This document shows positions 1 through 11,225 of a stretch of 64,000 nucleotides of DNA, one piece after another. The position numbers and the translations under genes were made by a program. The stretch is from NCBI RefSeq assembly GCF_964355755.1, contig NC_092680.1, forward strand, positions 2,953,001 to 3,017,000, written 5' to 3'. The first letter of the stretch is position 1, and the number at the start of each line of letters is the position of its first letter. Under the pieces are notes generated by a model that saw nothing but the letters and a program-made list of their open reading frames with translations, did not search any database and was not told the origin of the DNA. The stretch is from Antedon mediterranea. Lineage: Eukaryota; Echinodermata; Crinoidea; Comatulida; Antedonidae.

Positions 1-1680
1 TACTTAATTTGGATTTCCTCAGTTCGCGTCACGTTCAAAACCCTGGTCATTTTAGAAGAGTCAAGTGAAACGCGTTTTAAGCATTTAAGCAAAGTTTTGA
101 ACGCGTTGGACTAAAAAAGGTAAAAACGAACGTGTACTTTTTGACGATTCAACAACGCTCTGTTGCCGATTACAGGATAGGTTGTGAGGCTGAAAAATGC
201 TCGCTAAAAAATAGGATATGGCATGATTCATTTATCTGAGCTGAGAATTACAATTTAATATCAGAGCCTCCATTCACTTTTCACTGATCGGGTTGGGTTA
301 TATTTAACCCACGTACGAATGTAGTTATTACATTACAATTTGTAAAATGTTTTACAATAAATCTAGGCCTACATTTTAAAACTGGATTGAGAAACGCCTC
401 GACATTGATGTTTACGTAATGTAGGCCTAGGATTCCTTCTTTTTATAAATTTAAAAAAAAATCGATATATGGCCCGTAGTGTAGACTTAATTCAAGTAAA
501 AATTGTTCAGTCTCAACGGTTAGAGACAACGTATTATATAAGTCAAAGATGCTCTCCGGGTAAATGCTATCCTGAGATGAGTATTAGTAAATAGTACAGT
601 TTTTGTTTTGTTTTTTAATTAATTTATACATAATTTTACTTTCTATGGGCCAGAGATTCCGAAATAAAAATGTGAATGAATGAATGAAACTCACAACGGT
701 TTGTTTCTTGTTGATTAAAGGTCAATTGAACATTTATTTCAAGATATAACTGCGGCGACTGGCAACTTTTGAGTTGAGACAACAAATACGAAAGAACATA
801 ACATGTACAACCTCTAGCCTATACTGACCCACGCACTAGCTAGTAAGAGTCCAGATGTACGTCAGCATCACTAGATATTGTATGCAAATCATTCCAGGTA
901 AGCATACCATCATGGCATCAATGACGATTACATAACCACTAAACTCACTTACACTTACTGCCGTATTTTGAATTATAGAGATCAGTTTATAAAAAAAATA
1001 TTTCATTATGCAGGTAGTGTAATATTTTGAATTAAGTAAGTAGAAGTGACTACATAAAGTTTAATTGGTTAAATAAAATGTCCCATAGGTACACGCCTAC
1101 CAATGCAACTCACATGCCGTTTCAGAGTTACAGTTCAGCTGAAGTGTATAGAAAAGGGAATTGAACATTGAATAAACCATGACTCATTCACATTTATATC
1201 AGAAAGCCTGTGCGCACTTTATGTCTTATTCCTTGGTGTGGGATGAACCCCCATGGCGCTCCAATTCGCCAGACACCAATTTTCTCCACAGATATTGCAA
1301 TTTATCTGATCAAATTTAAGCGTTTCTATATATAATATAATATTGTTAAAAGTCTTCTAGCGTATTATGTTACACCCTGTTTATTTTATATATGAAAACA
1401 TGGCGTTTACTTCTTAATGATTTGGGTTAATATTCAATTCAAGCTGGACGTAATAGTTGATGGTATAAATTTGGTCTACGTGCAACTTATTTAATTGTAA
1501 AATCAACACATTGGAATCGGTTCGTGTTATTTGTCTGCTTTTCTCTATGGAACGCCTAGTAAGCAAACACGGATGTTTTACTACATTCTCGATAACATAA
1601 TTGCAATTAAGCATATAATCAAATAAGCATACATTCATGCTCACTTAACACGTGGAGTAGTACGTATAAATTATAACAAT
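1..1680. repeat. Upstream block of astacin copy 1, duplicated before copy 3
   Basis: No gene is supported here. Many stretches align in order with 19011-21310, the region upstream of astacin copy 3 (for example 198-340 with 19020-19160, 690-750 with 19190-19250, 830-960 with 19389-19500, and 1200-1290 with 20320-20410). This shows that the duplicated unit carried about 2 kb of upstream sequence. The two blocks differ by insertions: a LINE-like tail at about 440-690 here, and three inverted-repeat elements only in the copy 3 block. Copy 2 does not show this block. Confidence 0.7.
440..690 (+). mobile_element. Non-LTR retrotransposon 3' tail (probable)
   Basis: The segment ends in an A-rich sequence followed by a short (TGAA)n run near 672-688, the usual look of a CR1/L2-type 3' end. 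It is missing from the homologous block upstream of astacin copy 3, so it behaves as an insertion. No coding remnant is visible. Confidence 0.4.
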
Positions 1681-1720
1681 ACATTCATATATAGATACCC
1701 TACTATACTATTAGTAAGAT

Positions 1721-1861
1721 GAACTCGTCGTTCAAAGTTGCAGCGCTAAAATATGGAATAACCTACCAATTGAAATTAAATATTACCCAACAATTGCTTC
1801 ATTCAAAGCTGGATATCGATCTCGTTTTTTTCTTAACAAAACTAAATATTCGTTTTCCTGA
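1721..1861 (+). mobile_element. Reverse-transcriptase C-terminal remnant of a non-LTR retrotransposon
   Basis: One frame reads 46 residues to a stop and contains AKIWNNLPIEIKYYP followed by SFKAGYR. This is the pattern (A/K)xWNxLP...SFK found just before the end of ORF2 in CR1/L2/Jockey-type LINEs. It lies about 70 bp upstream of the TATA box of astacin copy 1. It is short and 5'-truncated, so it is a dead fragment. Confidence 0.6.
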
Positions 1862-1930
1862 TTTATAATGCTTTAGAGATAATCTTCAAAGCATATGTTA
1901 CATGTATCGTATTAGATAGATAACAATAAG

Positions 1931-1936
1931 TATAAA
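1931..1936 (+). promoter_or_regulatory. TATA box of astacin copy 1
   Basis: TATAAA in the context AATAAGTATAAATT, 78 bp before the copy 1 ATG. The same box and flanks occur at matching positions in copies 2 and 3. Because copy 1 is broken downstream, it may still be transcribed without giving a product. Confidence 0.55.
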
Positions 1937-3146
1937 TTTATTGTGAGCAATTGCAAATCTATCAGATGTGTTGCTTTAGCTTAACAAACACCACTTGTGA
2001 CCAAAACAATGCAGTACGTACTTTTTGTACTGATGGCCGTGGCGTCAAGTCCGTTAAGTACATACTAACAAAACTTCGCAGTTAGTTTTTAGAACATGGG
2101 ATGCAAAGTCTGGTATCATGAGATGCAAGATCTCTATGGTGATATAGGCACCTAAATTCTTCTGAGGTATTTGAAATATAGGCCTAATTCAAAATGTTAT
2201 GAAGGGCATCAAACGCGATCTTAACCTATTTATCTGGACTATTTACCTGTAGATTACCGCCTAACAATATTGCATACGTTTTTTCGTGACACAGGTACCA
2301 CCAAATACCCAAAGTGTTAAACAAGGTGAGTCATTTCATCTATTTTATCATTTCAATTAAGGCCTAGAACATTCAATATTTGCTCGCAAAACTTTTTTCT
2401 TTTAGTGGGTTCGTCGTTTTTATTCCACTAGTTATATTATTTCTATAACATTCTATTGGTTTTAAACATATCTTTCTAATACTATTAAATCATGACATAC
2501 ATGTACGCCTACCTAATACACATACTCATTGCTTGCACAATTTTATATAACTAAAACAAATAATTCTTACTTAATGACCTTTTTAAACGAAGGACTGTTT
2601 TCAACAATTATCGAAAACAACAAACAATGAAGATGAGGTCACTTTCTTTGAAGGCGATATTGTGCAGACTATGGTAAGTCAGATTAGTATTTTTTTGTAA
2701 AGTTATATAATGTATCTGCATCATATCGGGCTCTTGAGGCTCCCAACATGTGCGTTTTATATATTATATAATGCCTTTAAGTACAGTATTATGCAAAACA
2801 TTTAAACAAATAATAGATTAACTATTTAAGAGCTTAATTTTATTCAAATTGTCTAGTAGTACTATACTGTTATAAGTCATTCATTCCGATATTCAATATG
2901 GATCTATTGAAAACTAAACTATTACAAACATGTCGGATTTGTGGAAGATTTCGGGTGCTCAACAATGAAGAGCATCTCTTGTACAGTAATACAGATAATT
3001 CGAAAAAATGGGGGTGTGAGATAAATTTCAGTCAAACAATATTGTGTGAGGACACAAAGCCTAGACAGTTTAGGAGGATAAAAGGGACTGGTAAAATGTA
3101 AAAGTTAAAATTACTTTACTTAGCCATAAACTGGCGTGGTAATCTG

Positions 3147-3189
3147 TTGACAGCGTGAGGTGAAGAGGATGAGATGCTCACGCTGTCAA
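3147..3189. repeat. Perfect 13-bp-stem hairpin in copy 1 intron
   Basis: TTGACAGCGTGAG at 3147-3159 is followed after 17 bases by its exact reverse complement at 3177-3189. It lies just before the exon that encodes the pro/mature junction and is not seen at the same place in copies 2 or 3. Confidence 0.5.
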
Positions 3190-3539
3190 AAGATGATTGC
3201 CAGGGCGCCCCGCAATCACGTGATTAAACATTTCACAGAGTGTAGAAAATGCTCTCAAAGACAGAAGTAAACGATGGCTCAACGGTGTGGTTCCATACGT
3301 CATAGATGAACAACTAAGTAACGGTAAGTAGTACCTGGTATTCATAATATTAATCCAAGAAATTAATTTGCATTGGTTCATACAGTCGTAACTATGAGCG
3401 CCACAATTTGGACAATGCCTTTTATTTTTATGGAAAAGTGAAATTACAATTGTACTCTTTCTTCATTTGATTTAATTAACTGTACTTTCGTTTAAAGATA
3501 TTGTCCCTGCTCTAAAACACGAACGTATTTTCTAATTAT

Positions 3540-3705
3540 TTTTTTGGGTGATTTTTTTAAATTCCTTTTGTTTTTTTTTATAGTTGTTTCATTGCAGGAC
3601 CATATTGAAAAACAGAAATTGTGTGATCTTTTCTTTTCTGAATTATGTTATCCTGCCTAAATATGTTTTAATGAATAAAATAAATAAATAAATAAACAAT
3701 AAAAT
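3540..3705 (+). mobile_element. LINE-type 3' tail in an intron
   Basis: A T-rich stretch is followed by CTGCCTAAATATG and an (AATA/AATAA)n tail ending near 3700, resembling the 3' end of a CR1/RTE-like LINE. It sits between exons 4 and 5 of astacin copy 1. The family is not certain. Confidence 0.4.
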
Positions 3706-4702
3706 CTTTGAATAGGCCATTTTACAGTTTCCATTCCATCGATGTTTTTAAGACGAAGATCTGTTGCACTGCACTTGTACTTCTTCTTTTGTAAACACCT
3801 ACTTGTTCACACCTGAGCTGCTTATCAACTCTTCCAGCTATTTTTTTAATTATTTCTCTACTCATCACATTAGTATAAAGTACATTACATCAAAGTAAGG
3901 CAAACATCTCAATTACTCAACTTCATGACGTTTCATTCTTGCAAACTATTTCCATTTTCGTTTATTTATTTTGATAATTATCTTCAAGATTCGTACGCTA
4001 AATCCCAAATTCAAAAGGCGATAGACAGATACAGCAGTAAGACCTGCATTAAATGGGTTGCAAGGACCTCTGAAAACAATTATGTCAACATTGTTAAGAA
4101 AAACGGGTAAGTCAATTATAGTCCATTTAAGATTGCTACTGCTCCACTGGCTCTAGATTTTTGCACTTTTCATGCATACGGTGTTTGAAAGTTCAATAAA
4201 ATACCAGTTTAGTTTTACCAGGGAAAAGTGAGTCCCTGGATTTACAGTGTGTCAATGGTCATTTTTGTTACATCATAGGCCTATACATAATACAAATATG
4301 GGTATTTGGTAGGCCTACAGGTTTCCATTCCATCATCACCATCACTATCATCAGCATCAAGAATTAAACAAAAGATAGATATTATAATCAAATTAATATA
4401 AAAATATAAATACTAAGTATAAGTATTAAAATATTAATTATATTATTAAATAGAATTGTGGGCATTTAATTACATATATTTACTTACATATATTTAATTA
4501 CATATATATTATTTTCATATTTTATCATTATTTATATAATTGAAACAGTAATAGAACAATCACACGGTAAATAAAATGCTAGCTTGTACAAATATGTTAT
4601 GTAGGTACAGTACAGTACCGTATCATATTAAATCCAAACTGAAGACTTGCTGTTATAACCAATCAAAAGAGATAATATTGTAAGTATAAAAATAATTTTT
4701 AA

Positions 4703-5014
<312 letters not shown>

Positions 5015-6472
5015 TAAAAATACCATGCAATAGGAATAATGAGCTTATTGGTCGTATAAATTTCATTTCATTTATCTTTTGATAATTGTCTTTTAGAATA
5101 ATGTAATGTATTTAATTATTATTATATAAATATGGAATAAGGACCTTCAAGCGAGTCTCAATATAAACTTCATGTATAATACATCTCTTAGTAATGATTA
5201 TAAGAAGAGTAATGATGATTATTGTATGTAGATAATAAGCCTACAAAAGAAATAATAATAATTATACGTGATAACAATTATGATAAAAACATACCAACAT
5301 AAGATTATTATTTTCAAAATACCAATGTTAGATGAGTTACGTTTGATATGGTAGAGGGCAATTGATTAAAAAACAAGTGGTATTGATAATGTTAGACTGG
5401 ATTGACCAAGGCGTAATCAATAGAAATATCATCAGATCCCAATGAAGGTATAAAGATGAATATCACTCACTTTTCAGTAACTTTCGTTCAAGTCTCTGTG
5501 TCTAAAATATGTGTTATCTGTATGGCAAGTAAGGAACACAACTTCAAAAGCTACCCATCATCTGAGATTGACGACCTTGGGGTATCATATGATTATCATT
5601 CTATTATGCATTATGATGCGTACACCTTCTCGAAGAATGGTTATGCAACAATTATACCAAAAGAAAGTGGAGTAACCATCGGAAACCGAGCCGATTTCAG
5701 CAGTAAAGACATTGAGAAGATTAACAAATACTATAAGTGTGGTAGGTTTCTTATGCAATAGTATCTTTATCTATGAGCAAACAAAGGACATTTATTTAAC
5801 TAATTCAATGTTATTTTATTAATTCTATATATTCCTATGAATCAAATATCCTATGAAATTTTGATCGCGTTTGGAAAAATGTTTTTACTATTACTTTTGA
5901 AATATTGTATCAATAAAAATCAAAATATTTTGTACTTCCAGCACGAAATTGAGTGTATGACTGGAATCAGGTAAATGTTTGTCTCCAAAACTATAGACGG
6001 CACTATCCAACGTTTATTTCCGCAGCAGCAGCTTTATTTCACCCTGCGATCCGATAACCAAATTTTCATCAGTTTATGGACTGGTTATTTAAAAAAAAAT
6101 AATGATTAATGTTAACAATTTTCAATCATAATTAATACTTGTTATAGACCTATAAGAATGATTTAATGTTCTATTGTCTAGCGCCCTCGGACAACAGGCT
6201 GGGATACGAGAGCCACAGACTGGCCGTGTGTTTCTTGTCTGAACCACGGGCTGGTCTAAATGTATGGCGCCCTCGGACCACAGGCTGGCCGAAAAATAAC
6301 CACAAACTGGCCGTGTTTCACTACACCTTTAGAATAGTCTAAGCATCTTTTATCCCCTCAAATGATCTATTTCATATTTAAATGTTCAGCATGCGTTATT
6401 GAAGTATAATTATGTAGGTATATTACGGTGGCCCACAACTGTCACGCACACTATATAAATCATATTCACACA

Positions 6473-6665
6473 ATTAAAGAAGGAATCACACAATTAAAGA
6501 AGAAATCACACAATTAAAGAAGGATTCGCATATAAACAAAAGAAAGCTGAAAATATAAAACGAAATGCACAAATAAAGAAGAAACGCCAAATTAAAGAAG
6601 AGCTAAGCACAATTAAAGAAGTCCGCAACAAATTCGAAAGCTCCTCGCACAATTAAAGAAGTTCG
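6473..6665. repeat. Imperfect minisatellite, about 20-bp unit
   Basis: The motif CACAATTAAAGAAG recurs with variable spacers, first regularly (6473-6525) and then with decay to about 6665. No coding frame fits it. Confidence 0.7.
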
Positions 6666-7030
6666 CAAAAAAAAAGTAGCAAATAGGTAACAAATCTCCC
6701 AAACCCACAAAATTGCAAAATATTAAAACCATTGAAATAAAAAAATGTAAATGAAAAAAACACAACACAAACAAAACGATTCCAAATGGTTCGATACATT
6801 GTTGAACATGAAAACAACTTAACAATTCGTGTTTCCACAGCAATGTGTTTTTCATTCGACTTATGTCCACTTGTTTATTTTATCTATATGTATCAAATAA
6901 TGCAGAATACACCAAGAAAAACACCCAAAATAATATAGTTTGGTATTTTATACTTTCGTTTGCACGGATCATCTAACTAATTCACCCAGCACAATTTTTG
7001 TTTAGCGTCTTTTATTTTCGTAAAGTCCAA

Positions 7031-7054
7031 ACTGTAGAGTCGCGTAGCACGCGA
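7031..7054. mobile_element. Solo 3' end of the ACCG element
   Basis: CTGTAGAGTCGCGT followed by AGCACGCGAC and AAAA matches the right end of the elements at 4905, 11299 and 15887. The rest of the element is missing. Confidence 0.5.
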
Positions 7055-8343
7055 CTAAAACGTGTAATTACTCACTTTTAATAGGCCTAAGAAAATTTAG
7101 AAATGATTCTACCTCAATGGTTTAGAAAATCAGTGTTTCTATAAAATTATTTCATTTGATGTATTGATGATAATTGTTATTAAAATAATAATAATAATAG
7201 ATAGATAGATATGATAGATAGATATATATACATACATACATATGTGTATGTATATAATACATATATAGGTATATGGCGCAGATAAACGATGTCTCTATGC
7301 GCTCGACAATAAAGACAAAATATACCTACAAATGATTGATGTTTCTTTTTTTGAAATACAAAAGAATAATAAAATCACTGATTTAAATTTTCCTTACAAA
7401 CACATATAGAAATTATTAACTTTACTTAAATCAAAAGAAACGATTCTTTATTAATATTGCATCAGTTTAAAGTAGTTATTACAAACAAGTTTTTATATTT
7501 CACAACTAATGTGCACTTTAAGTGTCCATTTATAAACAATAAAGAGGATACAATTTGGAAACAAATATCAGACCACACCAATAATTGTTTTAATGTTTTT
7601 TTGTTGTTCAGGCCTATGTTTTTAAATTTATTTTCCTTTTTTTATATGATAAAACATATTTTTAATTTTAAAATCAAAGTATCATAACATTTTCTTCCTC
7701 GTAAAGGATATTGAACCAACGCTATCACGTGTTTTAGTGGTTAAATTCTTTCAATTTTTTCATTCCCTTTTAAATTGGTTTAAGGTAAATATTTATTTAG
7801 CAATTAAGAGACAAAACAAGGTGTGTTTATGTTATAGTTCCTTATAATAATGATGAACTTAACATACTAAACTCTATATAGATATTGTTTCATTTTTATT
7901 AATTTTTTTGGCAGTCAAACATAGTCGATGGGTAATAAATACATAGTATATTAACACGTTTTAGAAAGATAACGATAAATAAACAAATTAAAAAACAACA
8001 AAACGAACAAGACTGAAACACATTCAAATATAAGCGGCGATGTTATAATATGGTTATTAGGCCTACAGTAATTAAATAACGTATCTATTTTGGTTATTAC
8101 TAAGCATTGATTTGTTTATGTTTTTTTTTCTTTATTTTAAATTATAAATAATTTTACAAAAAAAGAATATATGTTATGTTTCCTACAATCTCAACAATGC
8201 AAAATAATAGGCCTAATCACAGAGTAAAGTATTGACAGAAAAAAGTCACTAACGTTTATATTTAAACATAGAAAATAAAAGTTCATGTTATTCACACTTT
8301 ACTGACTGGAGAAAATCAAAATAACTAAAAATATTAATATGAC

Positions 8344-8511
8344 TTGCACTGATGAAAGGCTAGTGTTGCCCGAAAGCTCTGCTAATTTTTCTGGCTGTTT
8401 TACTTTATCGTTTTGATTTAGCTTTTCGCTTTTCTTTTTGTATCTCCATTGAGATCCAGCCACTGATACCCACAGCATTGTCATTTTTTCAGTAATTTGC
8501 CTTTTGATTCG
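8344..8511 (+). repeat. Dispersed repeat with hammerhead-like core (copy a)
   Basis: It starts near GCACTGATGAAAGGC and runs to TTGCCTTTTGATT. Close relatives are at 56400-56572 and 57958-58119 on the same strand, and an inverted partial copy is at 8891-9028. The first 36 bases have the order CTGATGA, short GC stem, GAAA, three-base-pair stem (AGC/GCT), A. Confidence 0.65.
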
Positions 8512-8890
8512 TTTCGTTTCGTTTATTAAACAATTCTCTACACATACAAAAAAAGTACAAGATGTTACATATAGTAAAAAGCATGTGTAGAAGGAAGTTT
8601 TTTGTTACAAACAAATGAAGTTTAAGCCTAGATTCCCTGCAGTAACAAACAAAATAACAATGGTTGGGACAAATGAAAAACCATATATACCAATATAAAA
8701 AAAAAAAAAAAAAATTTTAAATATTAATAAAGTGAAAAGAGAAACACCCGAAAGAAAAAAAGCGAAACACCGGACAGACAAGGACTTAAATCAGTCGAGC
8801 TCATTAAAAGACATTAAAAAAACCATTAGTAAAGAAAGATTTACCAGCATTTTAATTATTTAATTAATAACTAAATATATATATATATAA

Positions 8891-9028
8891 ATCCAAAGGC
8901 AAATTACTGAAAAATGACAATGATGTGGGTATCAGTGGCTGGATCTCAATGGAGATATAAAAAAAAGCGAAAAGCTAAATCAAAACGATAAAGTAAAACA
9001 GCCAGAAAAGTTAACAGAGCTTTTGAAT
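8891..9028 (-). repeat. Inverted partial copy of the dispersed repeat
   Basis: This is the reverse complement of the body of 8344-8511, without the CTGATGA part. The two copies face each other across about 380 bp. Confidence 0.65.
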
Positions 9029-9460
9029 TCAGGTTTAAAGAGTAATAATTTTAAAATACCCAGAAAAGAGTTTGTAAATGCATCTTAGGCAATCCTTACA
9101 TTTCTTATTCAGATGATTTAACCTCTGTTGTTTTAGAAACACTAAGGTTCGAAGAAATAAATTATGCAAAGATTTGTCTGTTTAAAGCTATTCATAAAGG
9201 TATATATTCATATGAATTTAATATTTAATGTCTGTCTAAAATTATTATTTCATCTTCCTTGTACAAGTACAGTAAACAGACACTATTTACGTGTTTTAGT
9301 GGTTACAGCAATTCTTTGACTTTTTCAAACTTTACTTATTTCCTTATGAAGTGGTTGAAGGTGGAGATCTAAATAACTTCCTAATGAAACAAGTAAACAA
9401 GTAAATATAGCGAGTAAATAGACAATTAAAGTTGTTTTATTACACTGTAGTTCTTAAATA

Positions 9461-9608
9461 CCTGGTTTCCACAGAGACGCAACGCAAGAACGTAAGCGCA
9501 ACATAGTTTACCAATCACAATCGATGAATCATCCGCATTATCGCTTGTGATTGGTCAAATCGCTCGTGATGGTCAAATCGCTTGAGTGTCCGAGAACCAA
9601 GCTTCATA
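9461..9608. mobile_element. Inverted-repeat element, family A (GCTTGGTTCCCACTAG)
   Basis: It begins CCTGGTTTCCACAGAGACGC, has inner halves TCACAATCGATG / CGCTTGTGATTGGTC, and ends GAGAACCAAGCTTCA. The termini match those of 19498-19680 and 26009-26316. No coding capacity. Confidence 0.65.
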
Positions 9609-10039
9609 AACATAGCGGCGATGTTTGTTAATATGGTTATTAGGCTTACACTAATTAAAATAGTCTCTCTTTTTCATGTGCACCTTTTATTCAAATTATT
9701 GCCAATTATTATATTACTTTATTTGTTTGTTTCAAATTTTCGTTTTACTTACCTGTAATAAAACTATGCATGTATTTCATACTGTTGCATATACATTTTG
9801 TTTTCAATTAAAAGGGATGGCGAATTTAGGTGTTCATATGAACATGTCACTGAAGTAAGTCAATGTTTAGAAAAATGAACACGGGCAGAAAACATGAATT
9901 ATGTAACAGCACAACTTGGAAAAACTGACTGCTATTATATACACGTGGACATGTACATTTAATAAGCGTTTCTCATAATGATAACATACACACACTTGTA
10001 ATTATTTATTTGTACATAGTTTGAGGATTTGGAGCATCA

Positions 10040-10800
10040 ACATAATTAAATCAAATCAAATCAACATTTATTTCTTCCACATAAAATAAGATATCCTTAC
10101 GATTAACTATAATGAGTAATACAAGCGATTTCAGTGATGATAAGGCATATAATAGAAAAAAATACATTGAAAAATTGTAATTTGGAGGAACAGGGCAAAA
10201 TTAAAAAAAAAAAGATGAAAAACAGAAATTCTATTAATCAAATGACTTTGTGGCGAGCTAACCCTAAATGAATGATATAAATAAAGATTACATAATCATG
10301 AACGTACACAAACAGGACAGAGCAAGTAAAAAGCGAAAAAAAGAACAAACGATCAAGTGATATAAAAGCTGAGGATGGTATGAAACGTTAGTAAATCAAC
10401 CAGAACAGAATAAAAATAACGTATGTTATGAAAATTATATATTAAAATATTAAAAGTAATGAGCACCAACCGAACGACATATTGACTCTAGAGGTGTAAC
10501 TTAGAATATTTTGACAAAAGAAATTGTTGGCTTTATGAGAGAAAATGTTCCTGGAGGGGGTTGCAATGATTTCAGGAGGAAGGTCATTATTTTAATACCA
10601 CTATAACAGACGTTACGTTGAAGCAACGTAAGTCTGGGCTGAGGAAGATGAAGTTTGTTGCAAGTTCTAATAGAATAGGAGTGGAAACCTGAGTTTTTAA
10701 GGAAGAAGCATAAATTGGATGGAAGAAGAGAATGCAAAGCTTAGTAAACAAAGATATATTGTAATTTATTAATGTCATAAACAGTCCTGTTTCGTTTGAA
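10040..10800 (-). mobile_element. CR1/L2-like LINE remnant
   Basis: Reading the minus strand from about 10798, two frames joined by a frameshift give INKLQYISLFTK and then HSYSIRTCNKLH, LPQPRLTLLQRNVCYSG and SFVKIF. This is the C-terminal 'thumb' of non-LTR reverse transcriptase. An AT-rich 3' tail runs to a (TTGAT)n-like end at about 10040. At least one frameshift is present, so it is dead. Confidence 0.6.
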
Positions 10801-11147
10801 ATGTTGAAAAGAAATGTTTGTCAACAAGGATACTATTGTTTTTTTTATAGAATGATTATACTACTGTATTGTAAATATTGCAAACATATTTTTTTATGTT
10901 GGCAAAATAAGATTGAAATGATTGCTGAATAAATGATCTTTGGTTAACAAGAAAAACAATTATTAAATATAGCTAGTTCTGAAAATGGTTTTGGTTTTTA
11001 AAACTAGATACTGTACGTACAAACTGATTAAATTTATTTCCGAAACAAACAATTATAATAAGCCTCACCCTGAAACCGCGTATCTACGTATTTGACAAAA
11101 AAAAAACATTAGCCAAGAATTTCCGATCACTGATAGATAACAGTAAG

Positions 11148-11153
11148 TATAAA
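11148..11153 (+). promoter_or_regulatory. TATA box of astacin copy 2
   Basis: TATAAA in CAGTAAGTATAAATTG, 78 bp before the ATG at 11226. The flanking CAATTGCAAATCTATCAGATG is shared with copy 1, which makes this the conserved core promoter of the family. Confidence 0.6.
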
Positions 11154-11225
11154 TTGATGGTGAGCAATTGCAAATCTATCAGATGTGTTGTTTTAGCTTA
11201 ACAAACACCACTTGTGACCAAAACA

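Larger units (their letters stand above)
5742..11140. other. Spacer between astacin copies 1 and 2
   Basis: No gene is supported. It holds AT-rich sequence, two near-identical motifs about 75 bp apart beginning GCGCCCTCGGAC (about 6180-6280), a 20-bp tandem array (6473-6665), a solo end of the ACCG element (7031-7054), GATA/TA microsatellites (about 7189-7270), an inverted pair of a dispersed repeat (8344-9028), one inverted-repeat element (9461-9608) and a LINE remnant on the minus strand (about 10040-10800). Confidence 0.6.

Noticed and set aside
1200-1290. A stretch conserved with 20320-20410 that can be read on the minus strand as a short peptide
   Set aside because: The copy 3 version has an in-frame stop, and the conservation is explained by the duplication of the upstream block.
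2898-3101. 67-residue Cys-containing frame in copy 1 intron 3
   Set aside because: It spans intron sequence whose copy 3 counterpart is not open, and it has no recognisable motif.
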